In this document: piece by piece, positions 17,111 through 25,016 of the stretch
Layout of the letters: every line of letters begins with the position of its first letter
Position numbering within the stretch: position 1 is the stretch's first letter
DNA from: Deltaproteobacteria bacterium
Lineage (GTDB): Bacteria; Myxococcota_A; UBA796; UBA9615
Length of the DNA: 43,767 nt
NCBI GenBank assembly: GCA_023954745.1
Contig: JAGSHC010000022.1
Span: 1 to 43,767, forward strand
Direction of reading: 5' to 3'
Position numbers and translations under genes: made by a program
The notes under the pieces: generated by a model
What the model saw: the letters and a program-made list of their open reading frames with translations, nothing else
What the model was told of the DNA's origin: nothing
Database searches by the model: none

Positions 17111-18316
17111 TTGGGCCGCCGAGGCGCAGACCGCCGCATCGATCTTCAGCTCGACCGACGCACCGAGAACGCGGTGCGGGGCGGGCACCCCTGGCTCTAC
17201 CAGGACGTGCTGGAGAGCCTCGACGCCGCCCCGAAGGCCGGCGGCTTGGTGACCCTGCGGGACGCGCTGGGAACCCCCATGGGATTGGCCATGGCCGATG
17301 GGGTCGACCGCCCCGGAGCGCCGGCCCTGCGGGTGCTCAGCCTCGACCGTGACCCGCCTCCCCTGCGCAAGCTCCTCCTACGCCGGATCGCGCTGGCGCG
17401 GGAGCTGCGAGCCCGTCTGATCGACCCCGCAACGACGGCCTTTCGCCTCACCAACGGAGAGGGCGACGAGCTCCCTGGTCTCGTGATCGACCGCTTCGGT
17501 CCTGTCCTGGTGGTGCGACCCGACTCTCCCGCCTGGGAGACCCACGGGCGGCTGCTCGTGGAGGCCTTGCGCTCCGAGGGTGGCGGCGGGATCGAGACGA
17601 TCCTCCTTCGACCCAAGGGGGGAGAGTCCCGGGTCCTCTGGGGAGCCGAGCCGCCGGACTCCGTCGTCATCCAGGAGCACGAGCGCCGCTACCAGGTCCG
17701 CCCCGGCTACGGCCAGAAGACCGGGTTCTTCCTCGACCAGCGGGACAACCGCAGCACGGTGCAGCGGCTCGTGCGTCCTGGGGATCGGACCCTCGACCTC
17801 TTCTCCTTCACCGGCGGCTTCTCCACGGCCCTCGCGGTGGGCGGGGCGGCTCACGTCACGTCGGTGGATCTCGCCGCATCCCTGATGGCCGACGTGCAGT
17901 CCCAGCTCCGACTGAACGGGATCCCCCTGGAGCGCCACGAGCCCATCGCCGCGGACATCTTCAAGTGGCTTCCTCAGCGGGGTCGGGCGAAGGGCCCCCG
18001 ATACGATGTGGTCGTCTGCGATCCGCCGGCCCTCGCTCACAAGAAGAAGGACCTCCCCAACGCGCGAGAGGCCTACCGACGGCTGCATGCGGCCCTGGCA
18101 CCGGTCCTTGCTCCCCGAGGCCTCCTCGTGACCGCATCGTGTACCGCGCGGCTCTCGGCCGACGATCTGCTGGAGGACGCGATCGCGGGCCTTCGGAAGG
18201 GCGGACGCCGGGTCAGTCGCGAGCTCCTTCGCGGAGGAGCGGGGGCGGACCACCCGGTGACGCCCGCTCTGCCGCAGCTCCGCTACCTCTCGTGCTTGGT
18301 GCTGGCTCTCGATTGA
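17111..18316 (+). CDS. RlmI-type 23S rRNA/SAM-dependent methyltransferase
   Basis: I choose TTG 17111 because the frame has no nearer ATG or GTG, the upstream part overlaps the membrane protein, and the resulting 401 residues match RlmI (~396). An N-terminal PUA-like region (GHPWLYQDVLES..LVTLRDALG) is followed by the central LTNGEGDELPGLVIDRFG and QKTGFFLDQRDNR, then the SAM-binding motif LDLFSFTGGFS and the catalytic region VVCDPPALAHKKKD. RlmI methylates a cytosine at C5 in 23S rRNA using a Cys nucleophile; LLVTASCTARLS fits that position. The exact target base is not proven. Confidence 0.88.
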   Translation: MGRRGADRRIDLQLDRRTENAVRGGHPWLYQDVLESLDAAPKAGGLVTLRDALGTPMGLAMADGVDRPGAPALRVLSLDRDPPPLRKLLLRRIALARELRARLIDPATTAFRLTNGEGDELPGLVIDRFGPVLVVRPDSPAWETHGRLLVEALRSEGGGGIETILLRPKGGESRVLWGAEPPDSVVIQEHERRYQVRPGYGQKTGFFLDQRDNRSTVQRLVRPGDRTLDLFSFTGGFSTALAVGGAAHVTSVDLAASLMADVQSQLRLNGIPLERHEPIAADIFKWLPQRGRAKGPRYDVVVCDPPALAHKKKDLPNAREAYRRLHAALAPVLAPRGLLVTASCTARLSADDLLEDAIAGLRKGGRRVSRELLRGGAGADHPVTPALPQLRYLSCLVLALD

Positions 18317-18375
18317 TCGCCCCCGTGGGCCGTGGCTCCGGGCCGCGAACCCCTGGCAGGGTCCCATTCGAGGGC

Positions 18376-18381
18376 TACATT
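18376..18381 (+). promoter_or_regulatory. TANNNT box for leaderless start at 18389
   Basis: TACATT ends 8 nt before the ATG at 18389. Only CCCCCCG separates the two, with no ribosome-binding site possible. Confidence 0.5.
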
Positions 18382-18388
18382 CCCCCCG

Positions 18389-19033
18389 ATGTCGCCGCTC
18401 CTCACCCTGCCCCACATCAGCCGTGCTCTGACCGAGCGCCCGCCCCGCTCCCTGGACCTCGGGATCACGAAGCGCGCCGCGGTGGCTGCGGTCTTCAGGG
18501 ACGGTGACGACGGCGCCGAACTCCTGTTCATCCAGCGAGCGTCGCAGCCCCACGATCCCTGGTCCGGGCAGATCGCCTTTCCTGGTGGACGCGAGGAGGA
18601 CGTGGACCGAGACCTCGCCGCCACGGCGATCCGCGAGACCCACGAAGAGCTCGGGTTCGACCTGACCGACGCGGGACGAGCCCTTGGCCCCCTGGACCCG
18701 CTTCAAGCGCGGTCGCGCCGCAAGATCACGCCGCTGGTGATTCACCCCTACGCGTGGGTGGTCGAGGGCGAGGTCCCCTTCCCCGCGGTGCCCAACAACG
18801 AGGTCGATCACGCCTTCTGGTTCCCGCTTCGAGGCTTGGCGGACCCGTCGAGGCAGATCCGCTACGACGCCCTGCGCACCGAGGTTCCCTACGTCTTCCC
18901 AGGCATCGATCTGGGCGCAGAGCGCGTGCTCTGGGGCCTCACCCACCGCATGGTCGTCGAGATGGGGGCGCGCCTGGGCTTCGTCGATCCCGAGTCCGTA
19001 GATTCGCTCACCATGCCGCGCCCGATCCGTTAG
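18389..19033 (+). CDS. Nudix hydrolase, CoA-diphosphatase (NudL) type
   Basis: The product has 214 residues. The Nudix box runs from GG at ~66 to REThEELGF at 82-90, with the catalytic Glu pair present. The segment LLFIQRASQPHDPWSGQIAFPGG just before it is the UPF0035 signature of CoA diphosphatases, which split CoA into 3',5'-ADP and 4'-phosphopantetheine. Length fits (~190-210). It ends 10 bp before ttcA, whose -10 box overlaps this stop codon. Confidence 0.86.
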   Translation: MSPLLTLPHISRALTERPPRSLDLGITKRAAVAAVFRDGDDGAELLFIQRASQPHDPWSGQIAFPGGREEDVDRDLAATAIRETHEELGFDLTDAGRALGPLDPLQARSRRKITPLVIHPYAWVVEGEVPFPAVPNNEVDHAFWFPLRGLADPSRQIRYDALRTEVPYVFPGIDLGAERVLWGLTHRMVVEMGARLGFVDPESVDSLTMPRPIR

Positions 19034-19036
19034 GTT
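19031..19036 (+). promoter_or_regulatory. TANNNT box for leaderless start of ttcA
   Basis: TAGGTT ends 8 nt before the ATG at 19044. Its first three bases are also the TAG stop codon of the Nudix gene. If real, ttcA has its own leaderless transcript besides read-through. Confidence 0.42.
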
Positions 19037-19043
19037 CCGCGCC

Positions 19044-19898
19044 ATGCGACGCGCAAAGAGGAAGAGCGACTACACCAAACTCGAGCTCAAGCTGGTCCGC
19101 CAGATGGGCCGAACCTGCAAGGAGTTCGGGCTCATCGAGGACGGTGACCGGATCCTGGTCGCCATGTCCGGTGGCAAGGACAGCTACGCGCTCCTCGTGC
19201 TGCTCGACATGCTCCGCCGACGCGCGCCCGTGGACTTCGAGCTGATCCCCTGGCATCTCGATCAGGTGCAGCCCGGCTACGACGGGGCGCCACTACGCGA
19301 CTGGTTCGCGTCCGAGGGCTGGGACAACGCGGTCATCCAGCAAGAGAACACCTACGCCATCGTCACGGACCACATCCCCGAGGGGAAGACGTACTGCTCG
19401 CTGTGCTCGCGCCTTCGGCGAGGAATTCTCTACAACGCGGCGGTGGGGCTGGGCTGCAACCGCATCGCCTTGGGACACCACGCCGACGACACCATCGAGA
19501 CCGCGATGCTCAACATGATGTTCGCTGGCCAGTTGAAGGCGATGCCTCCGTGGCTTCGCAGCGACGACGGCCGCAACAACATCATTCGTCCGCTGATGCG
19601 CTCGTGGGAGTCCGACCTCATCGCGTTCTCGGACGAGCGGCAGTTCCCGATCCTCCCCTGCAACCTCTGCGGCACGCAGGAGAACCTCCAGCGCCAGGCC
19701 ATCAAGGCCATGCTGACGGGGCTCCAGGAGCGCTACCCGCGGGTGAAGGAGTCCATGCTGGCGGCCCTCACCAACGTGCGGGGCTCCCACCTGCTCGACA
19801 CCGACCTTTGGCAGAAGCTGGGACTCGGTCCTGGCACCGTCGACCCCACTCCCCGCGGCGCGAACCGCCTCCGGATCGCCGAGGGCTCCGCCCTCTGA
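19044..19898 (+). CDS. ttcA: tRNA 2-thiocytidine(32) synthetase
   Basis: The product has 284 residues and carries the PP-loop SGGKDS at 42-47, which adenylates the tRNA base. Cys118-x2-Cys121 and the second CNLC (Cys206, Cys209) supply the ligands for the [4Fe-4S] cluster used in TtcA-type thiolation of C32. GHHADDTIETAMLNMMFAG and the downstream FPILPCNLCG are strongly conserved in the family. The enzyme is cytosolic. It is followed by aat in the same direction. Confidence 0.94.
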   Translation: MRRAKRKSDYTKLELKLVRQMGRTCKEFGLIEDGDRILVAMSGGKDSYALLVLLDMLRRRAPVDFELIPWHLDQVQPGYDGAPLRDWFASEGWDNAVIQQENTYAIVTDHIPEGKTYCSLCSRLRRGILYNAAVGLGCNRIALGHHADDTIETAMLNMMFAGQLKAMPPWLRSDDGRNNIIRPLMRSWESDLIAFSDERQFPILPCNLCGTQENLQRQAIKAMLTGLQERYPRVKESMLAALTNVRGSHLLDTDLWQKLGLGPGTVDPTPRGANRLRIAEGSAL

Positions 19899-19936
19899 CA
19901 GGTGCGGCGGGCGCCCTCGGCTGCTTCAATCGACGC

Positions 19937-20665
19937 GTGCCCATCTACGCACTCCCGGACGAGTTTCTCTTCCCCGATCCACGCGAGGCCGACGACTCCG
20001 GCCTGATCGCGGTGGGCGGTGATCTCCATCCGGAGCGCGTCCTGCGGGGGTACGCCGCAGGCATCTTCCCCTGGTACTCCGAGGGTCAGCCGATCTTGTG
20101 GCACTCCCCGGACCCCCGCTTCATCCTCGAGATCGGCGACCTCAAGGTCAGCCGATCACTCAAGCAACGCCTGCGCAAGCGCCCCTTCGTCCTTCGCATG
20201 GACACTGCATTCGAGCAGGTCATCGACGCCTGCGCGCGGTCTCCTCGGCCGGGTCAGGACGGCACCTGGATCACGAGCGCCATGCGCGATGCGTACGTCC
20301 GCCTGCATGAAGAGGGCTTCGCCCACTCGGTGGAGGCATGGGAGGGGGACATCCTCGTGGGAGGGCTGTACGGGGTGTCCCTGGGCTCCGTCTTCTTCGG
20401 AGAGTCGATGTTCGCCCAGCGCCCCGACGCCAGCAAAGTGGCCTTCGCCTGCTTCGTCCGGGAGCTGAGGCGCTGGGGCTTCAATCTGCTCGACTCCCAG
20501 GTCTACACGGATCACCTCGCCCGATTCGGCGCTAAGGAAGTCCCCCGCTCTGCCTATCTGCGGCAGCTCCGAAAGTCCCTGCGCGCACCCACGCGTCGCG
20601 GTGTCTGGCGGTTCGGCGCAGACCCCTACGAGGGGTACGTCGCTGAGAATGGAGTCGCGAAGTGA
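19937..20665 (+). CDS. aat: Leucyl/phenylalanyl-tRNA--protein transferase
   Basis: The product has 242 residues from GTG 19937. The family signature is clear: FPDPREADDSGLIAVGGDL, RGYAAGIFPWYSEGQPILWHSPDPR, then VEAWEGDILVGGLYGVSLGSVFFGESMF and NLLDSQVYTDHLARFGA. The enzyme adds Leu or Phe from aminoacyl-tRNA to N-terminal Arg or Lys, marking proteins for the ClpS/ClpAP N-degron pathway. TTCAAT ends 7 nt before the GTG, a weaker match to the leaderless box. The stop overlaps the HAD gene start (GTGA). Confidence 0.95.
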   Translation: MPIYALPDEFLFPDPREADDSGLIAVGGDLHPERVLRGYAAGIFPWYSEGQPILWHSPDPRFILEIGDLKVSRSLKQRLRKRPFVLRMDTAFEQVIDACARSPRPGQDGTWITSAMRDAYVRLHEEGFAHSVEAWEGDILVGGLYGVSLGSVFFGESMFAQRPDASKVAFACFVRELRRWGFNLLDSQVYTDHLARFGAKEVPRSAYLRQLRKSLRAPTRRGVWRFGADPYEGYVAENGVAK

Positions 20666-21249
20666 GCCGTCCGGTGGTCCTCCTCGACGTCATGGACACC
20701 ATCGTGTGGGATCCATACCGCCTCATTCCCGAGTTCTTCGGAACCAAGGACTGGAGGCCGCTGTTCGAAGCGCGCGACCGCTCGGCGTGGCTGGAATACG
20801 AACGTGGGGAGATCGACGAGCAGGCCTTTCTCGACCGGTTCTTCATCGACGGCCGTCCCTTCGACAAGGAGGGACTGCGCCGGCTCATGTTCGACAACTA
20901 CCGGTGGCTCGATGGGATGGAGTCTCTCCTGGGGAGACTCTGCGAGGCCGGCACCGAGCTGCACGCCCTGTCGAACTACCCCGACTGGTACCTGGCTATC
21001 GAAGATCGCCTGGGGCTCTCCCGGTACCTGAAGTGGACCTTCGTCTCCTGCCTCACCGGGGTGCGCAAGCCGGACGCCGAGGCGTATCTCGGCCCGGTCC
21101 GCAGGCTCGGTCGGCCCGCTGACGAGCTCATCTTCGTCGACGACCGCACCAAGAACGTCGACGCCGCCAGGGCCGCGGGCCTGCACGGGGTCCTGTTCGA
21201 GGGCGCCGCGTCGCTGGAGCGGTCACTGAAGGAGCTCGGCGCGCTCTGA
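20662..21249 (+). CDS. HAD-superfamily hydrolase
   Basis: The product has 195 residues from GTG 20662, overlapping the aat stop by 4 bp. HAD motif I is LLDVMDT with the nucleophile Asp9 and the acid/base Asp12. Motif II is ALSNYPDW (Ser), motif III is TGVRKPD (Lys), and motif IV is LIFVDDRTKNVDAARAAGLHG. The small helical cap after motif I and the length match the epoxide-hydrolase/haloacid-dehalogenase-like subgroup. The substrate is unknown, and the link to aat looks like operon packing only. Confidence 0.9.
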   Translation: MSRPVVLLDVMDTIVWDPYRLIPEFFGTKDWRPLFEARDRSAWLEYERGEIDEQAFLDRFFIDGRPFDKEGLRRLMFDNYRWLDGMESLLGRLCEAGTELHALSNYPDWYLAIEDRLGLSRYLKWTFVSCLTGVRKPDAEAYLGPVRRLGRPADELIFVDDRTKNVDAARAAGLHGVLFEGAASLERSLKELGAL

Positions 21250-21255
21250 CGCTCG

Positions 21256-21302
21256 GGCGATGGGGCAGCGATGGTCCCGGCGGGTCTCGCTCTGCCATCG
21301 CC
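21256..21302. terminator. Possible bidirectional terminator hairpin
   Basis: GGCGATGG (21256-21263) pairs with CCATCGCC (21295-21302), and an inner AGCGA/TCGCT adds a second 5-bp stem across an internal loop. It lies between the convergent ends of the HAD gene (21249) and the anti-sigma/lipoprotein gene (21392). There is no U-tract, so the evidence is structural only. Confidence 0.35.
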
Positions 21303-21391
21303 TGGGGTGACGGTCCTGGAGGGAGAGGGCGCCTGCGACGTGTTCGAAGCCACCACGGACTTCACGCTGCCTTCTCTCCACGCGCGCCGGG

Positions 21392-22270
21392 CTACTCGGC
21401 GCTGATCACCACGTCGAGCTCCACGAGCCCGGGGATGACCTCGTTGCTGTCCGAGGGGTTGAGCACCAACAGGTCGGCGCTGCCGTCGCTGTCGCCGGCG
21501 TCGTCGAACCGAATGCGGAACTGCACCGAGTCGCGACCGACCTCGATGGAGTTGCGGACGGCCGTCGTCACATCGCACGCGAGCAGGTCGCCGTCCTCGC
21601 TCCCGAGAACGCAGTCTGCGCCGTCCGCCACGACCTCGGCGTCCCAGAGCGCCGAGCTGAACGCGTCGAACACGATCTCCTGGGCGTTCAAGTCCCCCAG
21701 GTCGGCGAACGGGCTCCCGTTGGTGCTGTAGTCGGGGAGCCGAAGGATGGCGGAGTGCACCGCGGTGTCGGCGTCGATCTCCGCGGGCATCTCCAAGGTC
21801 GTGAAGATCTGGACGCCGTCGCCGTCGGGGAAGTTGGGGTTGATGTTGTCCCCCGTGAAGAGGCCGGTCCCCTGCCCCTGGAAGCCCCGCGGGGTGTGCC
21901 CCTCCAGGGATTCGTCTCCCACGTTCTCGCTGGAGACGGTCTCCACGTCGCCACCCATTTCGTCGTCGTCGTCGTTGCTCGCACCCCCGAGGGGGCAGCC
22001 GGACAGGCTCGCGACGCCCAGACCAAGGAGAAGGACCGCAGACGAGCTCCTAAAGGCGGCCATGACGGACTCCCGGGTGTCTGGGTCGAGCCCCGAGGGA
22101 TGAGGCGCCAGCTGGCGCAGCGCCTCTGCGGTACGACGAAGCTGGGCGACGTAGCGCCGGCAATGTCCGCACATCGCGAGGTGCATCCGATAGGAAAGCG
22201 AGCGCCAACGGGGCAGCGCGCCCTCGGTGTATTCGGTCGCCAGGTCCGTCATGTCCTTGCAGCTGAGCAA
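21392..22270 (-). CDS. Zinc-finger anti-sigma domain fused to a lipoprotein
   Basis: The product has 292 residues. Residues 1-~70 are a ZAS/zf-HC2 domain with Cys4 and His30-x3-Cys34-x2-Cys37 (HLAMCGHC), the zinc motif of anti-ECF-sigma factors. Met70 begins a complete lipoprotein signal peptide (MAAFRSSSAVLLLGLGVASLSGC, quoted in two parts: MAAFRSSS and VLLLGLGVASLSGC), with Cys92 followed by an Asp-rich linker. The remaining ~180 residues are beta-rich, like the DNRLRE/CBM96-type domains of secreted proteins. The gene lies 12 bp after its probable partner sigma factor. An internal start at 22063 has GGGAG upstream. Confidence 0.78.
   Translation of the reverse strand: MLSCKDMTDLATEYTEGALPRWRSLSYRMHLAMCGHCRRYVAQLRRTAEALRQLAPHPSGLDPDTRESVMAAFRSSSAVLLLGLGVASLSGCPLGGASNDDDDEMGGDVETVSSENVGDESLEGHTPRGFQGQGTGLFTGDNINPNFPDGDGVQIFTTLEMPAEIDADTAVHSAILRLPDYSTNGSPFADLGDLNAQEIVFDAFSSALWDAEVVADGADCVLGSEDGDLLACDVTTAVRNSIEVGRDSVQFRIRFDDAGDSDGSADLLVLNPSDSNEVIPGLVELDVVISAE
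22056..22082 (-). promoter_or_regulatory. Possible internal translation start for the lipoprotein part
   Basis: On the minus strand GGGAG lies about 8 nt before the in-frame ATG at 22063. That ATG opens directly into a lipoprotein signal peptide. The locus could therefore make a full-length anti-sigma/lipoprotein fusion and a separate lipoprotein. Confidence 0.4.
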
Positions 22271-22282
22271 GTCGTCCTCCGG

Positions 22283-22939
22283 TCAGTGGGCGACTGCACG
22301 ACTCCGCTCGGACTCATCGTCCGCTCCCTGGTAGTGCTTCTCCAGGGCTGCGCGGAGCTTGCTCCTTCCACGATGGAGCAACACCCGCTGATTGGACTCG
22401 GAAATCTCCAGGACGTTACACACGTCGACCGCATCGACTCCCTCCACGTCACGGAGCACGACGACCCGGCGCTGCCGATCGGGCAAGGCAGCGAGGGCCT
22501 TCTCGAGGACGGAGAGTGACTCGCGGGCACGCACGACCGACTCCGCGCTCTGAGCCCGCCAGACAAACGGCGGCTCTCCCCAGGCGCCGTTCGCGAGGAA
22601 TCGGTCGGGGTCCACAGCGCCGCTCCGCTCGGGATCGCCCAGGGCTGAGAGCGGCAGGCTCCGAGACTCACGGGTGCCGCGGGTGCGGGCGCGGTTCGCG
22701 AGGATCGTGAAGACCCAGGTCTTCAGGGAGCTGCGCCCTTCGAACCGGGAGATGCCCTTGATCACCCCCATCCAGGTCTCCTGGACCACCTCCTCTGCGA
22801 GGGCCTCGGTCTTCACGAAGTTGCGGGCGAGCCGCCGCAGACTCGGGGACCAGGCATCGAGGAGCTCAACGAAGGCGCCCTCGTCGCCAGCCTTGAGCCG
22901 GGGGAGGATCTCGTGATCGGGAGAGAGCAGTGTCGCCAT
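22283..22939 (-). CDS. ECF-family RNA polymerase sigma factor
   Basis: The product has 218 residues. Region 2 includes LAEEVVQETWMGVIKGISRFEGRSSLKTWVFTILANRARTR, quoted only to mark conserved blocks EEVVQETW and LKTWVFTILANRA. Region 4 is LEKALAALPDRQRRVVVLRDVEG..VCNVLEISESNQRVLLHRGRSKLR, with the -35-binding helix near ESNQRVLLHRGR. No anti-sigma domain is fused. The next gene encodes a ZAS domain, the usual partner arrangement for ECF sigma factors. It is preceded 66 bp upstream by a second ECF gene on the same strand. Confidence 0.92.
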   Translation of the reverse strand: MATLLSPDHEILPRLKAGDEGAFVELLDAWSPSLRRLARNFVKTEALAEEVVQETWMGVIKGISRFEGRSSLKTWVFTILANRARTRGTRESRSLPLSALGDPERSGAVDPDRFLANGAWGEPPFVWRAQSAESVVRARESLSVLEKALAALPDRQRRVVVLRDVEGVDAVDVCNVLEISESNQRVLLHRGRSKLRAALEKHYQGADDESERSRAVAH

Positions 22940-23005
22940 GAACCCACCAGGGAGCGGGCGCTCATCGCCGGCTCAATGGGGGGTACGGCTGAGGTCTCTC
23001 GACGG

Positions 23006-23590
23006 TTACACCCGTCCGCCCAGAGCCACGCGCATCCTCTTGCGAGCTCGGTGCACGCGGGTCTTCACGGCCGGAATCGACAGGCCGGTCGCCTCGGAGA
23101 TCTCACGCAGGGACATCCCGCGCACGTCACGCAGGCGGAAGATCTCGCTGTACTTCGGGGGGAGCGTCTCGAGGGCGCGCATCACGGACCTGCGGATCTG
23201 CTGGCGCTCGAGGGCGTCGTCCGCCCGCACCGGCCACTCGCTCTTGGTGACTCCGGGACCCTCGACGGTGGAGAGACCGGCGATGAGCTCGAGCGAGTCG
23301 CCCACGGGCTGCTCACGCCGCTTGCGCATGCGCCGCAGCGTCGCGTTGAGGGTGATGCGGTAGATCCAAGTGCCGAAGGTGGAGCCCCCGCGGAACCCAG
23401 GGAGATGCCGCCAGGCGGCAAGGGATGCGTCCTGCACCGCGTCCTTGGCGAGCTGCTCGTCGCCGCACATCCGGATCGAGAGACCGAAGAGACGAGGGTA
23501 GTTCGCCTCCAGCAGCGCGCCGAACGCCTTCTGATCCCCCTCTCTCGCGAGAGGAAGAAGCACGTCTTCGCTAGCGGCTCCGTAGTTCAT
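23006..23590 (-). CDS. Second ECF-family RNA polymerase sigma factor
   Basis: The product has 194 residues from ATG 23590, preceded by GGAGG about 6 nt away. Region 2 has AKDAVQDASLAAWRHL and FGTWIYRITLNATL. Region 4 has LETLPPKYSEIFRLRDVRGMSLREISEATGLS and the DNA-contact helix PAVKTRVHRARKRM. The two sigma factors are distinct in sequence. No separate anti-sigma gene follows directly, so the ZAS domain two genes downstream may control one or both. Confidence 0.92.
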   Translation of the reverse strand: MNYGAASEDVLLPLAREGDQKAFGALLEANYPRLFGLSIRMCGDEQLAKDAVQDASLAAWRHLPGFRGGSTFGTWIYRITLNATLRRMRKRREQPVGDSLELIAGLSTVEGPGVTKSEWPVRADDALERQQIRRSVMRALETLPPKYSEIFRLRDVRGMSLREISEATGLSIPAVKTRVHRARKRMRVALGGRV

Positions 23591-23646
23591 GGCGGCCTCC
23601 GCGCGCAGGTGCGCACGGAGCCTGTGTCCACCGAGATGGATTCGCG

Positions 23647-24132
23647 TTACGGCAAAAGAAGTCTTCGGTATCCACGCCGCCAGTAGAGGAGCGGCTCGCG
23701 ATCCTCGTCGGCGCCCGCCTCCCTCACCGCCCCAATGAAGACGGTGTGGTCGCCGGCGGGAACGGCCTGAGAGACGTCGCACACGCACCACCCCACGGCG
23801 TCCTTGACGATGGGGAGACCGGAGAGAGTCCAGGCCCCGTCGATCTCGACGAAGCCCGCCGTGGGCAACCGGCCGGGCCGAGCAAAGTAATTGCTGGCCT
23901 CTTCCTGCTGTGACGACAGCACGCTCACCGCGAACCAGCCGGAGTCCTCGATCATCCCCGCAGCGCGATTGCCGTTGGAGATGCAGACGCTGACGAGCGG
24001 CGGATCGAGAGACACGGACGAGAAGCTCGACACCGTGAGGCCGTACAAGAGCCCGTCGTGGCGGGTCGTGACGACCGAGACGCCGCTCGCCCAGGAACCC
24101 AGGCACTCCTTGAATCTGTCAGTCAGGGACAT
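23647..24132 (-). CDS. Flavin reductase-like (FMN-binding split barrel) protein
   Basis: The product has 161 residues. The N-terminus FKECLGSWASGVSVVTTRHDGLLYGLTVSSFSSVSLDPPLVSVCI, in blocks ASGVSVVTT and GLTVSSFSSVSLDPPLVSVC, is the hallmark of the flavin reductase domain. These proteins reduce FMN or FAD with NAD(P)H, often to feed a two-component monooxygenase, but no oxygenase is nearby. TAAGGT lies 7 nt before the ATG, indicating a leaderless transcript of its own. MscS ends 17 bp upstream on the same strand. Confidence 0.88.
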   Translation of the reverse strand: MSLTDRFKECLGSWASGVSVVTTRHDGLLYGLTVSSFSSVSLDPPLVSVCISNGNRAAGMIEDSGWFAVSVLSSQQEEASNYFARPGRLPTAGFVEIDGAWTLSGLPIVKDAVGWCVCDVSQAVPAGDHTVFIGAVREAGADEDREPLLYWRRGYRRLLLP

Positions 24133-24138
24133 GCGCGC

Positions 24139-24144
24139 ACCTTA
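24139..24144 (-). promoter_or_regulatory. TANNNT box for leaderless flavin reductase start
   Basis: On the minus strand TAAGGT ends 7 nt before the ATG at 24132. It sits in the 17-bp gap after the MscS stop codon. Confidence 0.5.
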
Positions 24145-24149
24145 ACTCG

Positions 24150-25016
24150 CTACTGCGCCGGTGGCGGCCCCGGAACGGTCGCGATGTCCATCAGGGTCTC
24201 GACCCCGTGGTTCAGATCGAGGTCCCGGTAGGCGATGTCCGGGCCGCGGATCTCCGAGGAGCGGAAGGCAGACTTCACGCGACGGGTGATGTCCGAGCTG
24301 AACGCCTTCTCGTAGCGGGCATCGAACACGTAGGCCTTCAGGCGAATGATCGTCACGAACCGCTCGCCGAGGAACTCGTCGCTCACCAAGGTGACCACCG
24401 GCTTCTCCACGTACACGTAGGCGGATGTGAGCGCCGCCTCCCGCACGATCTCCTGGGCCTTTTCGTAGTCCTCTGCGGCCGCGATGTAGAACGGAACGAC
24501 CACCATCGCATCGAGCTGCCCCGCGTTCGCCGAGGCCACGGCCTCGCTGAGAAACAGCGCATTGGGGATGGTGACCAGGTTGTCGTCCAGCGTGACCACG
24601 CGGACCGAGCGGAGCCCGATCTCCTTCACCTCGCCGTAGTAGGTGCCGAAGGTGACGCGGTCGCCCACCTGGAACGGCTGGTCCATCAGCAGGATGACGC
24701 CGGCGATCACCGAGGCGAGCAGGTCCTTGAACGCGAAGCCCACCGCCACCCCGATGGAGCCGGCCACCGCCAGCAAGGCCTCGCTCTCCAGGGCGAGCAC
24801 GCTCGTGCTGATGATGACGACGATGAGCAGGTAGATGAAGAACCGCGAGAGCGCGGCGACCTTCTTGAGGAGCAGCCGCCGGTCCGTGAACCGTTCGCCG
24901 AGCTGGTCGAGGAAGCGCGCCGAGAACCGGACCACGACCACGCCGACGACGAGGACCAGCAGCGCAAACGGGATGCGGTCGACGTGGATGAAGCGAACGA
25001 GATCCTGTGGGTCCAT
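24150..25016 (-). CDS. MscS-family mechanosensitive channel
   Basis: The product has 288 residues from ATG 25016, which shares one base with the preceding stop (TGATG). Three N-terminal hydrophobic segments are visible. The pore helix region is LLAVAGSIGVAVGFAFKDLLASVIAGVILL (~85-114), with the family pattern AVGFAFKDL. The beta domain starts QPFQVGDRVTFGTYYGEVKEIGLRSVRVVTLDDNLVTIPNALF, cited for GDRV and TIPN. Length is like E. coli MscS (286). The coupling to the giant ATPase gene upstream suggests the two proteins act together. Confidence 0.93.
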   Translation of the reverse strand: MDPQDLVRFIHVDRIPFALLVLVVGVVVVRFSARFLDQLGERFTDRRLLLKKVAALSRFFIYLLIVVIISTSVLALESEALLAVAGSIGVAVGFAFKDLLASVIAGVILLMDQPFQVGDRVTFGTYYGEVKEIGLRSVRVVTLDDNLVTIPNALFLSEAVASANAGQLDAMVVVPFYIAAAEDYEKAQEIVREAALTSAYVYVEKPVVTLVSDEFLGERFVTIIRLKAYVFDARYEKAFSSDITRRVKSAFRSSEIRGPDIAYRDLDLNHGVETLMDIATVPGPPPAQ

